From Filifactor villosus (GTDB lineage: Bacteria > Bacillota > Clostridia > Peptostreptococcales > Filifactoraceae): a DNA stretch of 64,000 nt. The stretch covers positions 213,346-277,345 of the forward strand of contig NZ_JBHSHL010000003.1 of the NCBI RefSeq assembly GCF_042652965.1. Reading direction: 5' to 3'. Shown here piece after piece: positions 36,403 to 46,094 of the stretch; position 1 is the stretch's first letter; the number at the start of each line of letters is the position of its first letter. Below the pieces are notes generated by a model. The model worked only from the letters and a program-made list of their open reading frames with translations, did no database searches and was not told the origin of the DNA. The translations under genes and the position numbers were made by a program.

Positions 36403-37344
36403 ATGCTTCTCTATATAGGAAAACGCTTATTACGAGCCTGTATCACGTTGACGATCATTATGACCATTGTGTTTATCCTGCTTAGACAGATGCCCTTGGA
36501 AGGATATTTTCCGAATTACGATAAAATGTCTAGGGTACAGATCGAGAACGGGCTCCATCAAATGGGTTTGGATCAGCCTATGCCCGTCCAGTTGTTTCGA
36601 ATGTTCAAGGGCTTGGTGAAGGGCGATTTGGGGACTTCCAGAGTCTATCGAAACAACGTGCCCGTCACGGAGATTCTAAAGCCCAAAATCCCGATATCGA
36701 TTAAGCTGGGATCATTGGCAATCTTGGTATCCCTTTTGTTCGGGATTCCGATGGGAACGATGATGGCCAAGTATAAGGGAAGGTTCTTCGACCATGTGGG
36801 GACGGGTTTTGTCGTCTTCATTCAAGCGGTACCGGCGGCCGTCTACTTCCTCTTTATTCAACTCTACGGGACGGAAGCCTTGAAGATTAAGATGCTCTTT
36901 GATCCCAAAGATTGGAAGATGTGGGTATTGCCGGTCCTGTCGATGAGTTTGGGCAATACCGCCTACTATGCGATGTGGTTGAGGCGGTATATGGTGGACG
37001 AATCGTCCAAGGACTATGTCAAACTGGCTCAGATCAAAGGGCTTTCCAAAAACAAGATCATGTTTCATCACATATTCAGAAATGCCTTCGTACCGATGGT
37101 GCAATATCTTCCGACCTCGTTTTTGAACACGGTCATAGGCTCCATCTACATTGAATCCCTCTACAGCATACCGGGGATGGGAGGTCTTTTGGTCGATGTA
37201 ATCAAAAGGCAGGATAATACGATGGTACAGGCGATCGTGCTTCTCTTTGCTACGGTGGGTATCATAGGTCTTATCCTAGGGGACCTCGCCATGGTGGCAC
37301 TTGACCCGAGAATCAGTCTGAATGCGAGAAAAGGAGGAAGATAA
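36403..37344 (+). CDS. Oligopeptide ABC transporter permease (DppB-like)
   Basis: About 313 residues from the ATG at 36403, which has AAAGGA 8 bases upstream; the ATG at 36397 is too close to it. It has six membrane helices. The N-terminal signature GKRLLRACITLTIIM is typical of DppB/OppB. The cytoplasmic EAA-like loop KDYVKLAQIKGLSKNKIMFHHIFRNAFVP docks to the ATPases. SLYSIPGMGGLLVDV is conserved near the C-terminus. It overlaps the next permease by one base. Confidence 0.93.
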   Translation: MLLYIGKRLLRACITLTIIMTIVFILLRQMPLEGYFPNYDKMSRVQIENGLHQMGLDQPMPVQLFRMFKGLVKGDLGTSRVYRNNVPVTEILKPKIPISIKLGSLAILVSLLFGIPMGTMMAKYKGRFFDHVGTGFVVFIQAVPAAVYFLFIQLYGTEALKIKMLFDPKDWKMWVLPVLSMSLGNTAYYAMWLRRYMVDESSKDYVKLAQIKGLSKNKIMFHHIFRNAFVPMVQYLPTSFLNTVIGSIYIESLYSIPGMGGLLVDVIKRQDNTMVQAIVLLFATVGIIGLILGDLAMVALDPRISLNARKGGR

Positions 37345-38378
37345 TGCCTGTAATCAAGAACCCTACCATTGAAAAAATGGAGCAGAACGTATATCAAAAG
37401 ACAAGAGAAGAGATGACGCAGGAAGAGCTGTTCAGCTTTGCCGAATTTGACGAATCTCAGGTGGAAAAGACGGGTTACAGTAACTATTCGTACTGGCGTT
37501 CCACCTTTAGAGCCTTCTCAAAAAACAGGGTCGCTATGTTCCTGGTCAGTGTCGTGATTTTTTTGGTGGTATTTACCTTTATTCAACCTATGCTTCCCGA
37601 TCAGATCCCCTATTTCCAGGTCAATAATAATCCGGATACGGGACTTCCTTACCGAAATCTTACACCGGGCACACAGGTGGAGATCAGCGAAGGTAGGATG
37701 CACACCTTCCTGCTGGGGACCAACTCCATCGGTCAGGACCTATGGTCGGGCATATGGGCAGGGACGAGGACATCGCTGTTCATCGGAGTCATCGTCGCCT
37801 GTATTGAGGCCGTAATAGGTATTTTTGTGGGGATTCTCTGGGGTTATGTGCGTAAACTCGATTTCTTCTTTACGGAACTCTATAACGTGCTTGACAACAT
37901 TCCCGTAACCATCGTTTTGATCCTTGTAGCCTACATCCTTCCGCCGGGGATACCGACGTTGATCCTGGCGATGAGTTTGACAGGCTGGATAGGGATGGCG
38001 AGGTTTATACGAAACTTCATTATGATCATCCGTGACAGGGAGTACAACCTTGCCTCACGTTGTTTGGGGACTAAGACTCCGAGGATCATCTTCAAGAACC
38101 TTCTGCCCTATCTGGTATCGATCATCATGCTGAGGATGGCTCTGTCGATTCCTGCGAACATCGGTTATGAGGTCTTTATCACCTATATAGGTTTGGGACT
38201 TCCCGCCACGGTCGCAAGTCTGGGAAACCTCATCAATGAAGGCCGTGTGATGATGCTCTCTCCGAGTCTTCGTTATCAGCTGATCTATCCGACCATCCTG
38301 TTATCAATCGTTACAATCTCATTCTACGTTTCGGGAAATGCCTTCTCCGATGCCGCAGACCCGAAATCCCACGTTTAG
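37344..38378 (+). CDS. Oligopeptide ABC transporter permease (DppC-like)
   Basis: 344 residues with the N-terminal extension and first helix (SKNRVAMFLVSVVIFL) of DppC/OppC proteins. The GTNSIGQDLWSGIWAGTRTSLFIG motif is present, as is the ATPase-docking loop YNLASRCLGTKTPRIIFKNLLP. About six membrane helices. Its ATG overlaps the stop of the partner permease (TAATG), so the pair is translationally coupled and forms the membrane channel. Confidence 0.93.
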   Translation: MPVIKNPTIEKMEQNVYQKTREEMTQEELFSFAEFDESQVEKTGYSNYSYWRSTFRAFSKNRVAMFLVSVVIFLVVFTFIQPMLPDQIPYFQVNNNPDTGLPYRNLTPGTQVEISEGRMHTFLLGTNSIGQDLWSGIWAGTRTSLFIGVIVACIEAVIGIFVGILWGYVRKLDFFFTELYNVLDNIPVTIVLILVAYILPPGIPTLILAMSLTGWIGMARFIRNFIMIIRDREYNLASRCLGTKTPRIIFKNLLPYLVSIIMLRMALSIPANIGYEVFITYIGLGLPATVASLGNLINEGRVMMLSPSLRYQLIYPTILLSIVTISFYVSGNAFSDAADPKSHV

Positions 38379-38388
38379 GAGGTGGCAC

Positions 38389-39438
38389 ATGGAAAACAGA
38401 ATCTTATCCGTACAAGATCTCAATGTCAAATTCTCTTTGAGGGGACGGGAACTGCATGCCATTCGTAACCTTTCTCTGGACGTGTATAAGGGCGAGACTC
38501 TTGCGATTGTCGGGGAGTCCGGGAGCGGGAAGTCGGTGCTCAACAAGAACTTCATAGGGCTTCTCGATCCCAACGGTTATATCAGCAGCGGAGAGATCCG
38601 TTATTACGGGATGAATGCAGATTCACCCGAACGCTTTGACTCGTACAGGAAGGAGAAGGATTGGCTCAAGATAAGGGGACAGGAGGTCGCGATGATCCTC
38701 CAGGATCCCATGACAAGTTTGAATCCTCTCAAGACGATAGGAGCACAGATCGCAGAGGCGATCAAACTTCACCAAAAGGTACCCAAGGCACAGTTGAAGG
38801 AGGTCGTTGTTCGTCTTCTGTCGGAGGTGGGCATCGATGATGGCCATCGGCGATACCACCAGTATCCGCACGAATTTTCGGGAGGGATGAGGCAGAGGGT
38901 CGTTATTGCCATCGCCATTGCGTGTCAGCCCAAGGTGCTTATCTGTGATGAACCGACTACGGCTCTGGATGTGACCATCCAATCGCAGATCCTCAAACTG
39001 CTCAAGGAGTTGAAGAAGAAGTTCTCTCTTACAGTCATCTTCATCACTCATGACTTGGGAGTGGTCGCGAACATCGCCGACAGAGTGGCGGTCATGTATG
39101 CGGGTGACATCGTCGAGATCGGGATGGCGGAAGAGGTCTTCTACGATCCCAGACATCCCTATACATGGGCCTTGCTCAGTTCCCTGCCTCAGCTGGGGGT
39201 CAAGGGCGAAGAACTGTACTCGATCAAAGGGACACCGCCCAACCTGTTCAAGCCGGTTGTAGGAGATGCCTTTGCGCCGAGAAACCCTCAAGCTTTGGAG
39301 ATCGATTTTTTGGAAGAACCGCCGTACTTTGATATAACGTCGACCCACAGAGCTAAGACCTGGCTTTTGGATCCGAGGGCTCCCAAGGTGGAACCGCCCT
39401 CTTATATCAAAAACATCAGAGGAGTAGGAAGGAGATAA
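38389..39438 (+). CDS. Oligopeptide ABC transporter ATP-binding protein (DppD-like)
   Basis: 349 residues from the ATG at 38389 with AGGAGGTGG upstream. Walker A is GESGSGKS, the Q-loop is ILQDPMTSLNP, the signature FSGGMRQR, Walker B VLICDEPTTALD, and the switch FITHDLGVVA. The C-terminal oligopeptide-transporter extension HPYTWALLSSLPQLG is present. With the next gene it forms the heterodimeric ATPase pair of the transporter. Confidence 0.95.
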   Translation: MENRILSVQDLNVKFSLRGRELHAIRNLSLDVYKGETLAIVGESGSGKSVLNKNFIGLLDPNGYISSGEIRYYGMNADSPERFDSYRKEKDWLKIRGQEVAMILQDPMTSLNPLKTIGAQIAEAIKLHQKVPKAQLKEVVVRLLSEVGIDDGHRRYHQYPHEFSGGMRQRVVIAIAIACQPKVLICDEPTTALDVTIQSQILKLLKELKKKFSLTVIFITHDLGVVANIADRVAVMYAGDIVEIGMAEEVFYDPRHPYTWALLSSLPQLGVKGEELYSIKGTPPNLFKPVVGDAFAPRNPQALEIDFLEEPPYFDITSTHRAKTWLLDPRAPKVEPPSYIKNIRGVGRR

Positions 39439-39441
39439 GAA

Positions 39442-40386
39442 ATGAGTCGAAACAAAGAAGTCCTGCTCAGCGTGCGAGACATCGATATTACCTTCGGAAC
39501 AAAGAAAAAACCGTTTCGAGCCGTCAAGGATGTCAGCTTCGATATTTACAAGGGAGAAACCTTCGGACTGGTAGGAGAGTCGGGAAGCGGAAAGACCACC
39601 ATCGGTCGTGCCATTTTGAGAATTTATCCGATCAGTAAGGGTGAAATCCTCTACAAGGGTGAGAGAATCAGCGGAAAGATCGGCAAGGAGATGGACAGAA
39701 AGGTCGTATCCGAAATCCAGATGATTTTTCAGGACCCGATGAGCAGCTTGAATGAGAGGGCGAAGGTCAACTATATCGTTGCGGAAGGGACCTACAACAC
39801 CATGAAGTCCATCGGGGAGGCAAAGCGTCAGGAACTGGTGGACCAGGCCCTTCTCGATGTCGGCCTGTTGCCCGAGTTCTCCAGCAGATTCCCGCATGAA
39901 TTTTCCGGAGGACAACGACAGAGAATTGGGATCGCAAGAGCCCTGATTATGGAGCCGGAGTTTATCATCGCCGATGAGCCCATCAGTGCTCTCGATGTAT
40001 CAATTCGTGCACAGGTACTCAACTTGATGAACAAGTTGCAGAAGGAGAGGGGCTTGACCTACCTCTTTATTGCACACGACCTCTCGGTAATGAGGTTTAT
40101 CTCCGACAGGATTGCCGTAATCAGCAAGGGGCGGATCGTCGAGCTCGCCGAGTGTGAGGAGTTGTTCAAGCACCCCCTGCATCCTTACACCAAGGCCCTT
40201 CTCTCCGTTGTACCTCAGCCGGATCCTGAAAACGAAAGGGATAAAAAGACCCTGATCTACGACCCCTCCATGCATAACTACGAGGAGGAACCTCCCGTGT
40301 GGGAAGAAGTCTCGCCGGGTCACTTCGTGCTTGGAAATCGCAGAGAATTGGACGGATATAAAAAGGAATTGGAAGAAGTAAAGTAG
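39442..40386 (+). CDS. Oligopeptide ABC transporter ATP-binding protein (DppF/YkfD-like)
   Basis: 314 residues, 3 bases after the partner ATPase gene. It shows Walker [11 protein letters not shown]-loop [10 protein letters not shown], signature FSGGQRQR, Walker [22 protein letters not shown] and the C-terminal [16 protein letters not shown]. It is the last gene of the cluster. A 113-bp repeat and a terminator-like hairpin follow. Confidence 0.95.
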   Translation: MSRNKEVLLSVRDIDITFGTKKKPFRAVKDVSFDIYKGETFGLVGESGSGKTTIGRAILRIYPISKGEILYKGERISGKIGKEMDRKVVSEIQMIFQDPMSSLNERAKVNYIVAEGTYNTMKSIGEAKRQELVDQALLDVGLLPEFSSRFPHEFSGGQRQRIGIARALIMEPEFIIADEPISALDVSIRAQVLNLMNKLQKERGLTYLFIAHDLSVMRFISDRIAVISKGRIVELAECEELFKHPLHPYTKALLSVVPQPDPENERDKKTLIYDPSMHNYEEEPPVWEEVSPGHFVLGNRRELDGYKKELEEVK

Positions 40387-40627
40387 GAAATGGAGTCTAG
40401 CGGTTTCCCGAAATATAGTATAGCGGCACATTGAAATTCACGGTAATTCCGATTTTGATAGGAACTCTTTTTGTTTATAGAGATAATGAGAAATAAAACC
40501 GGATATCAATATGTCGGTACAATGGCTTCCACAATTGCAAATGGGAAGGAGTACGGTAGGAGACGGGTCGAGAAGGAGAGGTTTTCCATATTTTGCAACA
40601 TAGAGGAGAACTCTCCGGTTCTTCTTG

Positions 40628-40740
40628 ATACTATTCTCCGATAGAAGCATGGATATATCCTTTTTTCAACTTACGAAAAATCGGTTTATCTTCTATGGTC
40701 ACATATTATTTGTATCCACGACTCAAAGGAAGAATAGTAT
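40628..40740 (+). repeat. 113-bp palindrome-ended interspersed repeat, copy 4
   Basis: Starts ATACTATTCTCCGATAGAAG and ends AAGGAAGAATAGTAT. The interior carries CGAAAAATCGGTTTATC and TTCTATGGTCACA. The same end inversion is present as in the other copies. Confidence 0.85.
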
Positions 40741-40767
40741 GAGAAGTATTTTCAAAAACAATTTATA

Positions 40768-40817
40768 AAAATCAAAGGGTTTCGTATCAGAAAGAATCGG
40801 TTGAAACCCTTTGATTT
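40768..40817. terminator. Hairpin terminator
   Basis: AAATCAAAGGGTTTC (40768-40783) pairs with GAAACCCTTTGATTT (40803-40817) around a 19-base loop. A- and T-rich flanks on both sides suit termination of the peptide transporter transcript, which ends 380 bases upstream. Confidence 0.7.
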
Positions 40818-41025
40818 ATATATATTACAACGAAATATAGTATTTACATACCCATACTTTGTCCCTGTACTTTTTATCGAACTGTTGGTATAATACAAAG
40901 TGGATATGGAACTGACACTTAAAGTCGATCATCCGTTTTGTACATAGAGAAGTATTGAATATAAGGTCGAAGCGGGCGACGGGGTCAATTCCTTCCGAAA
41001 CTGTAATATTCAGGAGGATGGAGAT

Positions 41026-41952
41026 ATGAATAAGTTTGATGGACATGCAATACTGGACAGGGCGAGGACTCTTCTTTCTCAAGGGACTGTCGTTCAATAT
41101 ATTCCCGAGCTCAAAAAAGTTGATCCGTCGTTGCTCGGCTACTGCATCGTCGATGTGGATGGAAACACCTTGAGTTTTGGAGATGCACAGATAAAGTTTA
41201 CCATCCAGAGCATCTCCAAGGTCATCACCTTCACTTGTTGTCTTATGGACAGAAGTTTGGAAGAAATCAAAGAGAGGGTGACCTTTGAGCCGACTTCCAG
41301 TGCCTTCAATGCCATTTCGGACTTGGAGAACAAGAACGCCCATCGCCCCCTCAATCCCTACCTTAACGCCGGGGCTTTTTCCGTGCTTTCATTGATGAAG
41401 AGGGAGAGTTTTGAACAATGTTTTGAACAGGTTTTGGATCTCTTGAGACTTATGACGGGAAACTCTTCTCTCACTTATAACCGCAGTGCCTATCTGTCTG
41501 CATATCAGACGGCGTACCGCAATCGATCCCTGCTCTACTATATGCAGAGTACCGGGATCTTGGACAAGGACACCGATATCGAGGCTCTGCTTGATGCCTA
41601 CTGTAAGATATGCTGTATTGAAATGACGGCGCAGGAGCTTGCCGCACTGTCTTTGGTATACGCCCAAAAAGGCTACTCTTCCCTTTCGGGAAAACAGTGC
41701 TTTGATCCGAAGATAGCTAGCATCGTCAATGCGACCGTTATGCTCTGCGGAATGTACGATGAGAGCGGAGAAACCGCCGTATCTGTCGGACTTCCCTGCA
41801 AAAGTGGAGTCGGAGGAGGCCTTATGGCAGTCGCGCCCGGAAGGATGGGGATCGGGATCTTCGGTCCCGCCCTTAATGCAAAGAGCAACAGCATAGGAGG
41901 GATGAGCATTTTGGAGCAATTGAGCGAGGAGTTGGATCTGACGATTTTTTAG
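41026..41952 (+). CDS. glsA: Glutaminase
   Basis: 308 residues of the serine-dependent glutaminase family with the beta-lactamase-like fold. The catalytic SxxK is in IQSISKVI (Ser62, Lys65). Also seen are the EPTSSAFN and NPYLNAGAF (substrate Asn) motifs, the LTYN segment, and the C-terminal SGVGGGLMAVAPGRMGIGIFGPALN. It hydrolyses glutamine to glutamate and ammonia, in the cytoplasm. AGGAGGATGGAG precedes the ATG. It stands alone between the peptide transporter and the CRISPR operon, and fits amino-acid catabolism. Confidence 0.95.
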   Translation: MNKFDGHAILDRARTLLSQGTVVQYIPELKKVDPSLLGYCIVDVDGNTLSFGDAQIKFTIQSISKVITFTCCLMDRSLEEIKERVTFEPTSSAFNAISDLENKNAHRPLNPYLNAGAFSVLSLMKRESFEQCFEQVLDLLRLMTGNSSLTYNRSAYLSAYQTAYRNRSLLYYMQSTGILDKDTDIEALLDAYCKICCIEMTAQELAALSLVYAQKGYSSLSGKQCFDPKIASIVNATVMLCGMYDESGETAVSVGLPCKSGVGGGLMAVAPGRMGIGIFGPALNAKSNSIGGMSILEQLSEELDLTIF

Positions 41953-42448
41953 TTCGAGAGCAAAAGATAAGAAAACATCTTAGTCCCGGTGCATGGGTAA
42001 GCGGAGAGTCCCGCTAATTTCAACTATGTTATTAACCCATCCCCCTTATAACGGGGATGTAAAATAAAGCTGAATATCAATATGCCGTTACACCGGTATT
42101 GTTGCAGTCCTAGATCAATGCCCTTCATAAAGAAGGACATACGTCTTTGTCATGTGTATAGGGTTATCCGTTTATACCGGGCGATTACGTAGCCTGAAGT
42201 TCGTCATCATTCAAATTTCAGAAAATCGTAGATGTTCCGCGGATACTTCACTTGAAGAACGGCATGAAGCCTATATCCTCACATGGTAATCGGATAATAG
42301 GATTGTACCTGAGTTTGTGTAGGCAGGTTCCGTATAATAAAAAACAGTTTTAAAGGACTCGCCTGTATTCAAACAGCTAATGCCGATTGCGAGGAAGTGC
42401 AAAACAGCACTCCCTTGTAAAAATAAATATTTGGTAAGGAGGAATTAA
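41953..42448. other. Intergenic region upstream of the CRISPR-Cas operon
   Basis: About 500 bases. It contains two small hairpins (GCGG-GAGAGT-CCGC at 42001 and CATCCCC..GGGGATG at 42038-42059) that may end the glutaminase transcript. A motif AATATCAATATGCCGTTACA is near 42070. A TATAAT at 42333-42338, without a good -35 box, could serve the cas operon. AAGGAGG precedes the cas10 ATG. No gene was seen. Confidence 0.4.
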
Positions 42449-45013
42449 ATGAATGACAAACTACACCTTGTTCAACTCGGTGCTCTCTTACATGATATCG
42501 ATATCATCGTAAGAGGAGCCGGATTGAGCAAAGAAAACGACTTACATCCGGGTTCCGCATACCTTAAAGGCAACGGGTTGTTTTCGCAAAAGGATACCGA
42601 AGTCTGCGACATCATCGACCACAGTTGTGAAGAAGAGTTGAAGAAGGCATCTCTTTCGGAGGACTCTGTGGCCTACCTCGTCTATGAAGCGAATAACATC
42701 GCTTCAGGTACGGGAAGACGAAGTGCTCCGAAAACAGGAGTGAAGAAAGAATTGAATTCGATCTTCAATCTGATCCGACCGGAGATCCCGTCGGCAGGCA
42801 AGATCTTCCCTCCGGGAGATGTAAAAAAGGACTTTAATATGCCTCGAAAACCGGGAAATAACGGATCGTCATCCCTTTATTATGCGGAGAAACTGGAAGC
42901 TATCACAAAGGTGCTCAAGACGGATCCGGCAATCGAGGATCTGCTTGTCGCACTGGAAGAGAACGCTTCCTTCCTTCCTTCGAGTGCCTATCCGGAACAT
43001 AGTGACGTATCCTGCTATGACCATGCCAGGATCGTTACGGCCCTTGCCTCCTGCATGTATCTCTATGACAGGGAACAGGGGATAACCGATTGGAAGAAGG
43101 AGTATCTGGACAGAACCGATGCACGAAAAACCGAGAAATATCTTTTTGTGTTGGGAGAGTTTACAGGCATCCAAGACTTTATCTACACCATCACCTCAAA
43201 AATGGCAATGAAGTCTTTGAGGGGGCGTTCCTTTTACTTGGAACTTTTCACCGAGCATATCATCGATGAGATTCTTTCCAATCTTTCGTTGAATAGAGCA
43301 AACCTCATCTATTCGGGAGGAAGTCAGTTCTATCTCCTCCTGCCGAATACATCGCAAGCAATTCGGTTGCTCGAAGATTGTCATGAGAAAATCAACGACT
43401 TCCTTTTGGAAGAATTCGGCACCAAACTTTACTTTGAGATGGCATGGGTTCCTGCGACGGCGGAAGACTTGGGCAACGGCTTGGATGTGGAGCTCAAGAC
43501 GGAAAACAAATTGGGCGAGGTCTTTCGACAAAGCGCCATCAAGACATCCAAAGGGAAAATAAATCGTTATTGCTCACCGCAATTAGAAGATCTATTTAAT
43601 GAAGACAGTGAGATCAATGCGGTCCACAGTTACACCGGTGAATGTGTTATCTGCAAGAAGGCGGAGAAGGACGAGATCCTTCAATCCAATAAAGAGGCAA
43701 GGGAGAAGCGGACAGGAGGAGATGATGATCTGGAAGGGGTCGAAATCTGCGATTCCTGCAACGGTTTTATTGAATTGGGTAGTGTCATTGCCAAACTCTA
43801 CGGAGAAGATCGAGGGTTTTTGGTAGAGACCTACAAGAAGGATGAAGAAACACCAAAAAAACCCAAGGGAGCCTTGATCGAACTTCCTCTTCTCGAGGGA
43901 GGAAGAGTCTACCTGCGTTTGATGGATGAAGATAAGGTCAAAAACCTCGATCGAAACGGAGAGCTCCATCGATACTATTCGGTCAACAGCATCCATACAG
44001 GAGACCTTCTATGTAAAAACATCTCCGTAGGCAACTACAATGTCCCGAACGAAGGCAAGGGGCTTGTCGAATTTAATGCATTGGTGACAAGGTCGAAGGG
44101 TATCCGTCGCCTTGCAGTCTTAAGAGCGGATGTCGACAATCTCGGAACCTTGTTTCAATCCGGTTTTGAAGATAAAAACTCTAAACAGTCCTTCCGCCAC
44201 GTTACCCTATCCAAGTCCGCAGTGCTGTCCGGATATCTGTCTGATTTCTTCAAGCGAAGAATCAACCTGATCCTCGAAAGAAGAGATGGAGCCTCTGCAC
44301 ACAACGAGATCTTCAAGGAGTATTGCAACCTTATTTCTTCAAGCGAGAAGAAGTTTAGGGATATCGTAGTTGTATACTCCGGAGGGGATGACCTCTTCGT
44401 GATAGGAACATGGAACGATGTCCTTGAGTTTGCCGTAGACTTGAGGACGGCGTTCAGGGAATTTACGAACGGAAAGATCACTCTTTCCGCAGGGATCGGT
44501 TTCTTTGGCGAAAGTTTTCCCGTCTATCAGATGGCAGGTCGCACCGGGGAACTCGAAAAACTGGCAAAAGAATATACCAAGGGCAACAGTCCTCTGCCGA
44601 CAAAGGATGCGATCGCTCTCTTTGGAAGAATGAGCGATGAGAGACTCAACCATGTATATGTGTGGGATGAGTTTATCGATAAGGTCCTCTATGAAAAATA
44701 TGACTACCTCAAGCAGAATGTCGACTTTAAAGAGGATTCGGGATCCAAACTCTTTGTCGGAAAATCGAAGTGGTATAAACTGATGGACCTGATCATACAG
44801 AGATTGACTGTGGGGAATCGTATCGATATTGCAAGATTTGCTTATACGATCGCAAGGATCCGACATACAAAAGACAATGAACAAACCTATCAGGACTTTA
44901 AAGAAACAATGCTGATTTGGATGAGAAATGAAGAAGACGCAAAGCAACTGTTAACGGCAATCAACCTTATAATCTATGAAGAAAGAGAGGGCGCAAAATG
45001 GGCCGACAAGTAA
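42449..45013 (+). CDS. cas10: Type III-A CRISPR-associated Cas10/Csm1
   Basis: 854 residues. An N-terminal HD nuclease domain has the motif LLHDID (His15-Asp16) and a later HSCEE. A palm domain begins around GEFTGIQDFIYTITSK. A zinc-ribbon region has paired CVIC and CDSC (about 395-440). The second palm domain has YSGGDDLFVIG, with GGDD at residues 645-648, followed by a helical C-terminus. An intact GGDD means it can make cyclic oligoadenylate on target RNA binding, which fits the Csm6 gene in the same operon. An intact HD suggests single-stranded DNA cleavage as well. It overlaps csm2 by 16 bases. Confidence 0.97.
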   Translation: MNDKLHLVQLGALLHDIDIIVRGAGLSKENDLHPGSAYLKGNGLFSQKDTEVCDIIDHSCEEELKKASLSEDSVAYLVYEANNIASGTGRRSAPKTGVKKELNSIFNLIRPEIPSAGKIFPPGDVKKDFNMPRKPGNNGSSSLYYAEKLEAITKVLKTDPAIEDLLVALEENASFLPSSAYPEHSDVSCYDHARIVTALASCMYLYDREQGITDWKKEYLDRTDARKTEKYLFVLGEFTGIQDFIYTITSKMAMKSLRGRSFYLELFTEHIIDEILSNLSLNRANLIYSGGSQFYLLLPNTSQAIRLLEDCHEKINDFLLEEFGTKLYFEMAWVPATAEDLGNGLDVELKTENKLGEVFRQSAIKTSKGKINRYCSPQLEDLFNEDSEINAVHSYTGECVICKKAEKDEILQSNKEAREKRTGGDDDLEGVEICDSCNGFIELGSVIAKLYGEDRGFLVETYKKDEETPKKPKGALIELPLLEGGRVYLRLMDEDKVKNLDRNGELHRYYSVNSIHTGDLLCKNISVGNYNVPNEGKGLVEFNALVTRSKGIRRLAVLRADVDNLGTLFQSGFEDKNSKQSFRHVTLSKSAVLSGYLSDFFKRRINLILERRDGASAHNEIFKEYCNLISSSEKKFRDIVVVYSGGDDLFVIGTWNDVLEFAVDLRTAFREFTNGKITLSAGIGFFGESFPVYQMAGRTGELEKLAKEYTKGNSPLPTKDAIALFGRMSDERLNHVYVWDEFIDKVLYEKYDYLKQNVDFKEDSGSKLFVGKSKWYKLMDLIIQRLTVGNRIDIARFAYTIARIRHTKDNEQTYQDFKETMLIWMRNEEDAKQLLTAINLIIYEEREGAKWADK

Positions 45014-45351
45014 ATGTGGAACAGGTAGTGATTCAAAATAAGGACGATAGAAACATGGTTACGACGACCCAGTTGAGACTGCTGCTGTCCAACTCCGTTG
45101 TAGTAAAAAACAAGATCGAGATGGTATGTAAGAAAGGAGATAAACTTCCTGTCGAGATTCAAAATGAGATCAAATACCTCCTGATCAAACATATCTACCA
45201 ATGCGGAAGAGATTCCAAGGTCGGAAAGTTTGATAAGGATTTTCGCATTGCCGATGTGATCAAGGACATAGGAGATTCTCAGGAGAAATTCAACGAGTAT
45301 TACAGATATTTGGAAGAGATCGTAGCATATGTAAAATACTATAAGGGATAG
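44998..45351 (+). CDS. csm2: Type III-A effector small subunit Csm2
   Basis: 117 residues, all-helical, with the family-like segment VTTTQLRLLLS near residue 22 and YQCGRDSKV in the middle. Csm2 forms the inner filament of the Csm complex along the crRNA-target duplex. The start lies inside the end of cas10. Confidence 0.93.
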   Translation: MGRQVNVEQVVIQNKDDRNMVTTTQLRLLLSNSVVVKNKIEMVCKKGDKLPVEIQNEIKYLLIKHIYQCGRDSKVGKFDKDFRIADVIKDIGDSQEKFNEYYRYLEEIVAYVKYYKG

Positions 45352-45362
45352 GAGAGAAGAAG

Positions 45363-46094
45363 ATGAATACAGAAAAAAGATTTATAAATACACTGAGCGG
45401 AAAAATGATCATCAAAGGAACGATCAAGGTACTGACCGGACTTCATATCGGAACCTCGGGAGACTTTTCCGCCATCGGTGCGGTCGATAACATCGTAGTA
45501 AGGGACTCGATCACCAACAAACCGATGATACCGGGCTCCTCCTTGAAAGGAAAGATGAGATACCTTCTGGCAAGGACAAAGTACAGTGACAGCTCTCTGA
45601 CAATGGCAAATATTAAAAACGAACATGAAGCGATCAAGAGACTGTTCGGAGGAGTAGGGAAAGAAGGAGAAGGACTTGTTCTGTCCAGATTACAGTTCCA
45701 AGATATGCTGCTCTCCGACAAGTCGGAACAGGAACTCAAGAGCCTCGAACTTGACCTGCCCTACACCGAGATCAAGTATGAAAACACCATCGATCGTGCA
45801 AAGGGAGAAGCCAACCCCAGACAACAGGAGAGGGTGCCTGCCGGTTCCGAGTTTGACTTTAAATTGATTTACAACATTGAAAAACTCGATGAACTGAACG
45901 AAGATATGGAGAATCTTGCCCTTATGATGGAACTCCTTCAGGACGACTACCTCGGAGGACATGGAACAAGAGGATACGGACGCGTGAAGTTTGAGAACCT
46001 GACAGTGGAAGTAAAGACCTATGCCGAAGAAAGTAAGGCGAAGGATATCGATAGTGCAAAATATCAAGAATTGTTGGAAAGCAAGGTGAGATAA
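45363..46094 (+). CDS. csm3: Type III-A effector backbone subunit Csm3
   Basis: 243 residues of the RAMP fold. GLHIGTSGDFSAIGAVDNIVVRD contains the Asp (about 42) equivalent to the target-RNA-cleaving residue of Csm3. MIPGSSLKGKMR and the glycine-rich GGHGTRGYGRV are RAMP signatures. Multiple copies line the crRNA and cut target RNA every six bases. It overlaps csm4 by one base (ATAATG). Confidence 0.96.
   Translation: MNTEKRFINTLSGKMIIKGTIKVLTGLHIGTSGDFSAIGAVDNIVVRDSITNKPMIPGSSLKGKMRYLLARTKYSDSSLTMANIKNEHEAIKRLFGGVGKEGEGLVLSRLQFQDMLLSDKSEQELKSLELDLPYTEIKYENTIDRAKGEANPRQQERVPAGSEFDFKLIYNIEKLDELNEDMENLALMMELLQDDYLGGHGTRGYGRVKFENLTVEVKTYAEESKAKDIDSAKYQELLESKVR

Larger units (their letters stand above)
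40387..41025. other. Intergenic region after the transporter operon
   Basis: About 640 bases with a short repeated motif near 40494 (GGATATCAATATGTCGGT), repeat copy 4, a terminator-like hairpin, and the leader of the glutaminase gene. No gene was seen. Confidence 0.5.

Noticed and set aside
42333..42338. TATAAT as the cas operon promoter
   Set aside because: No acceptable -35 box at 16-18 bases; it is mentioned only in the description of the intergenic region.
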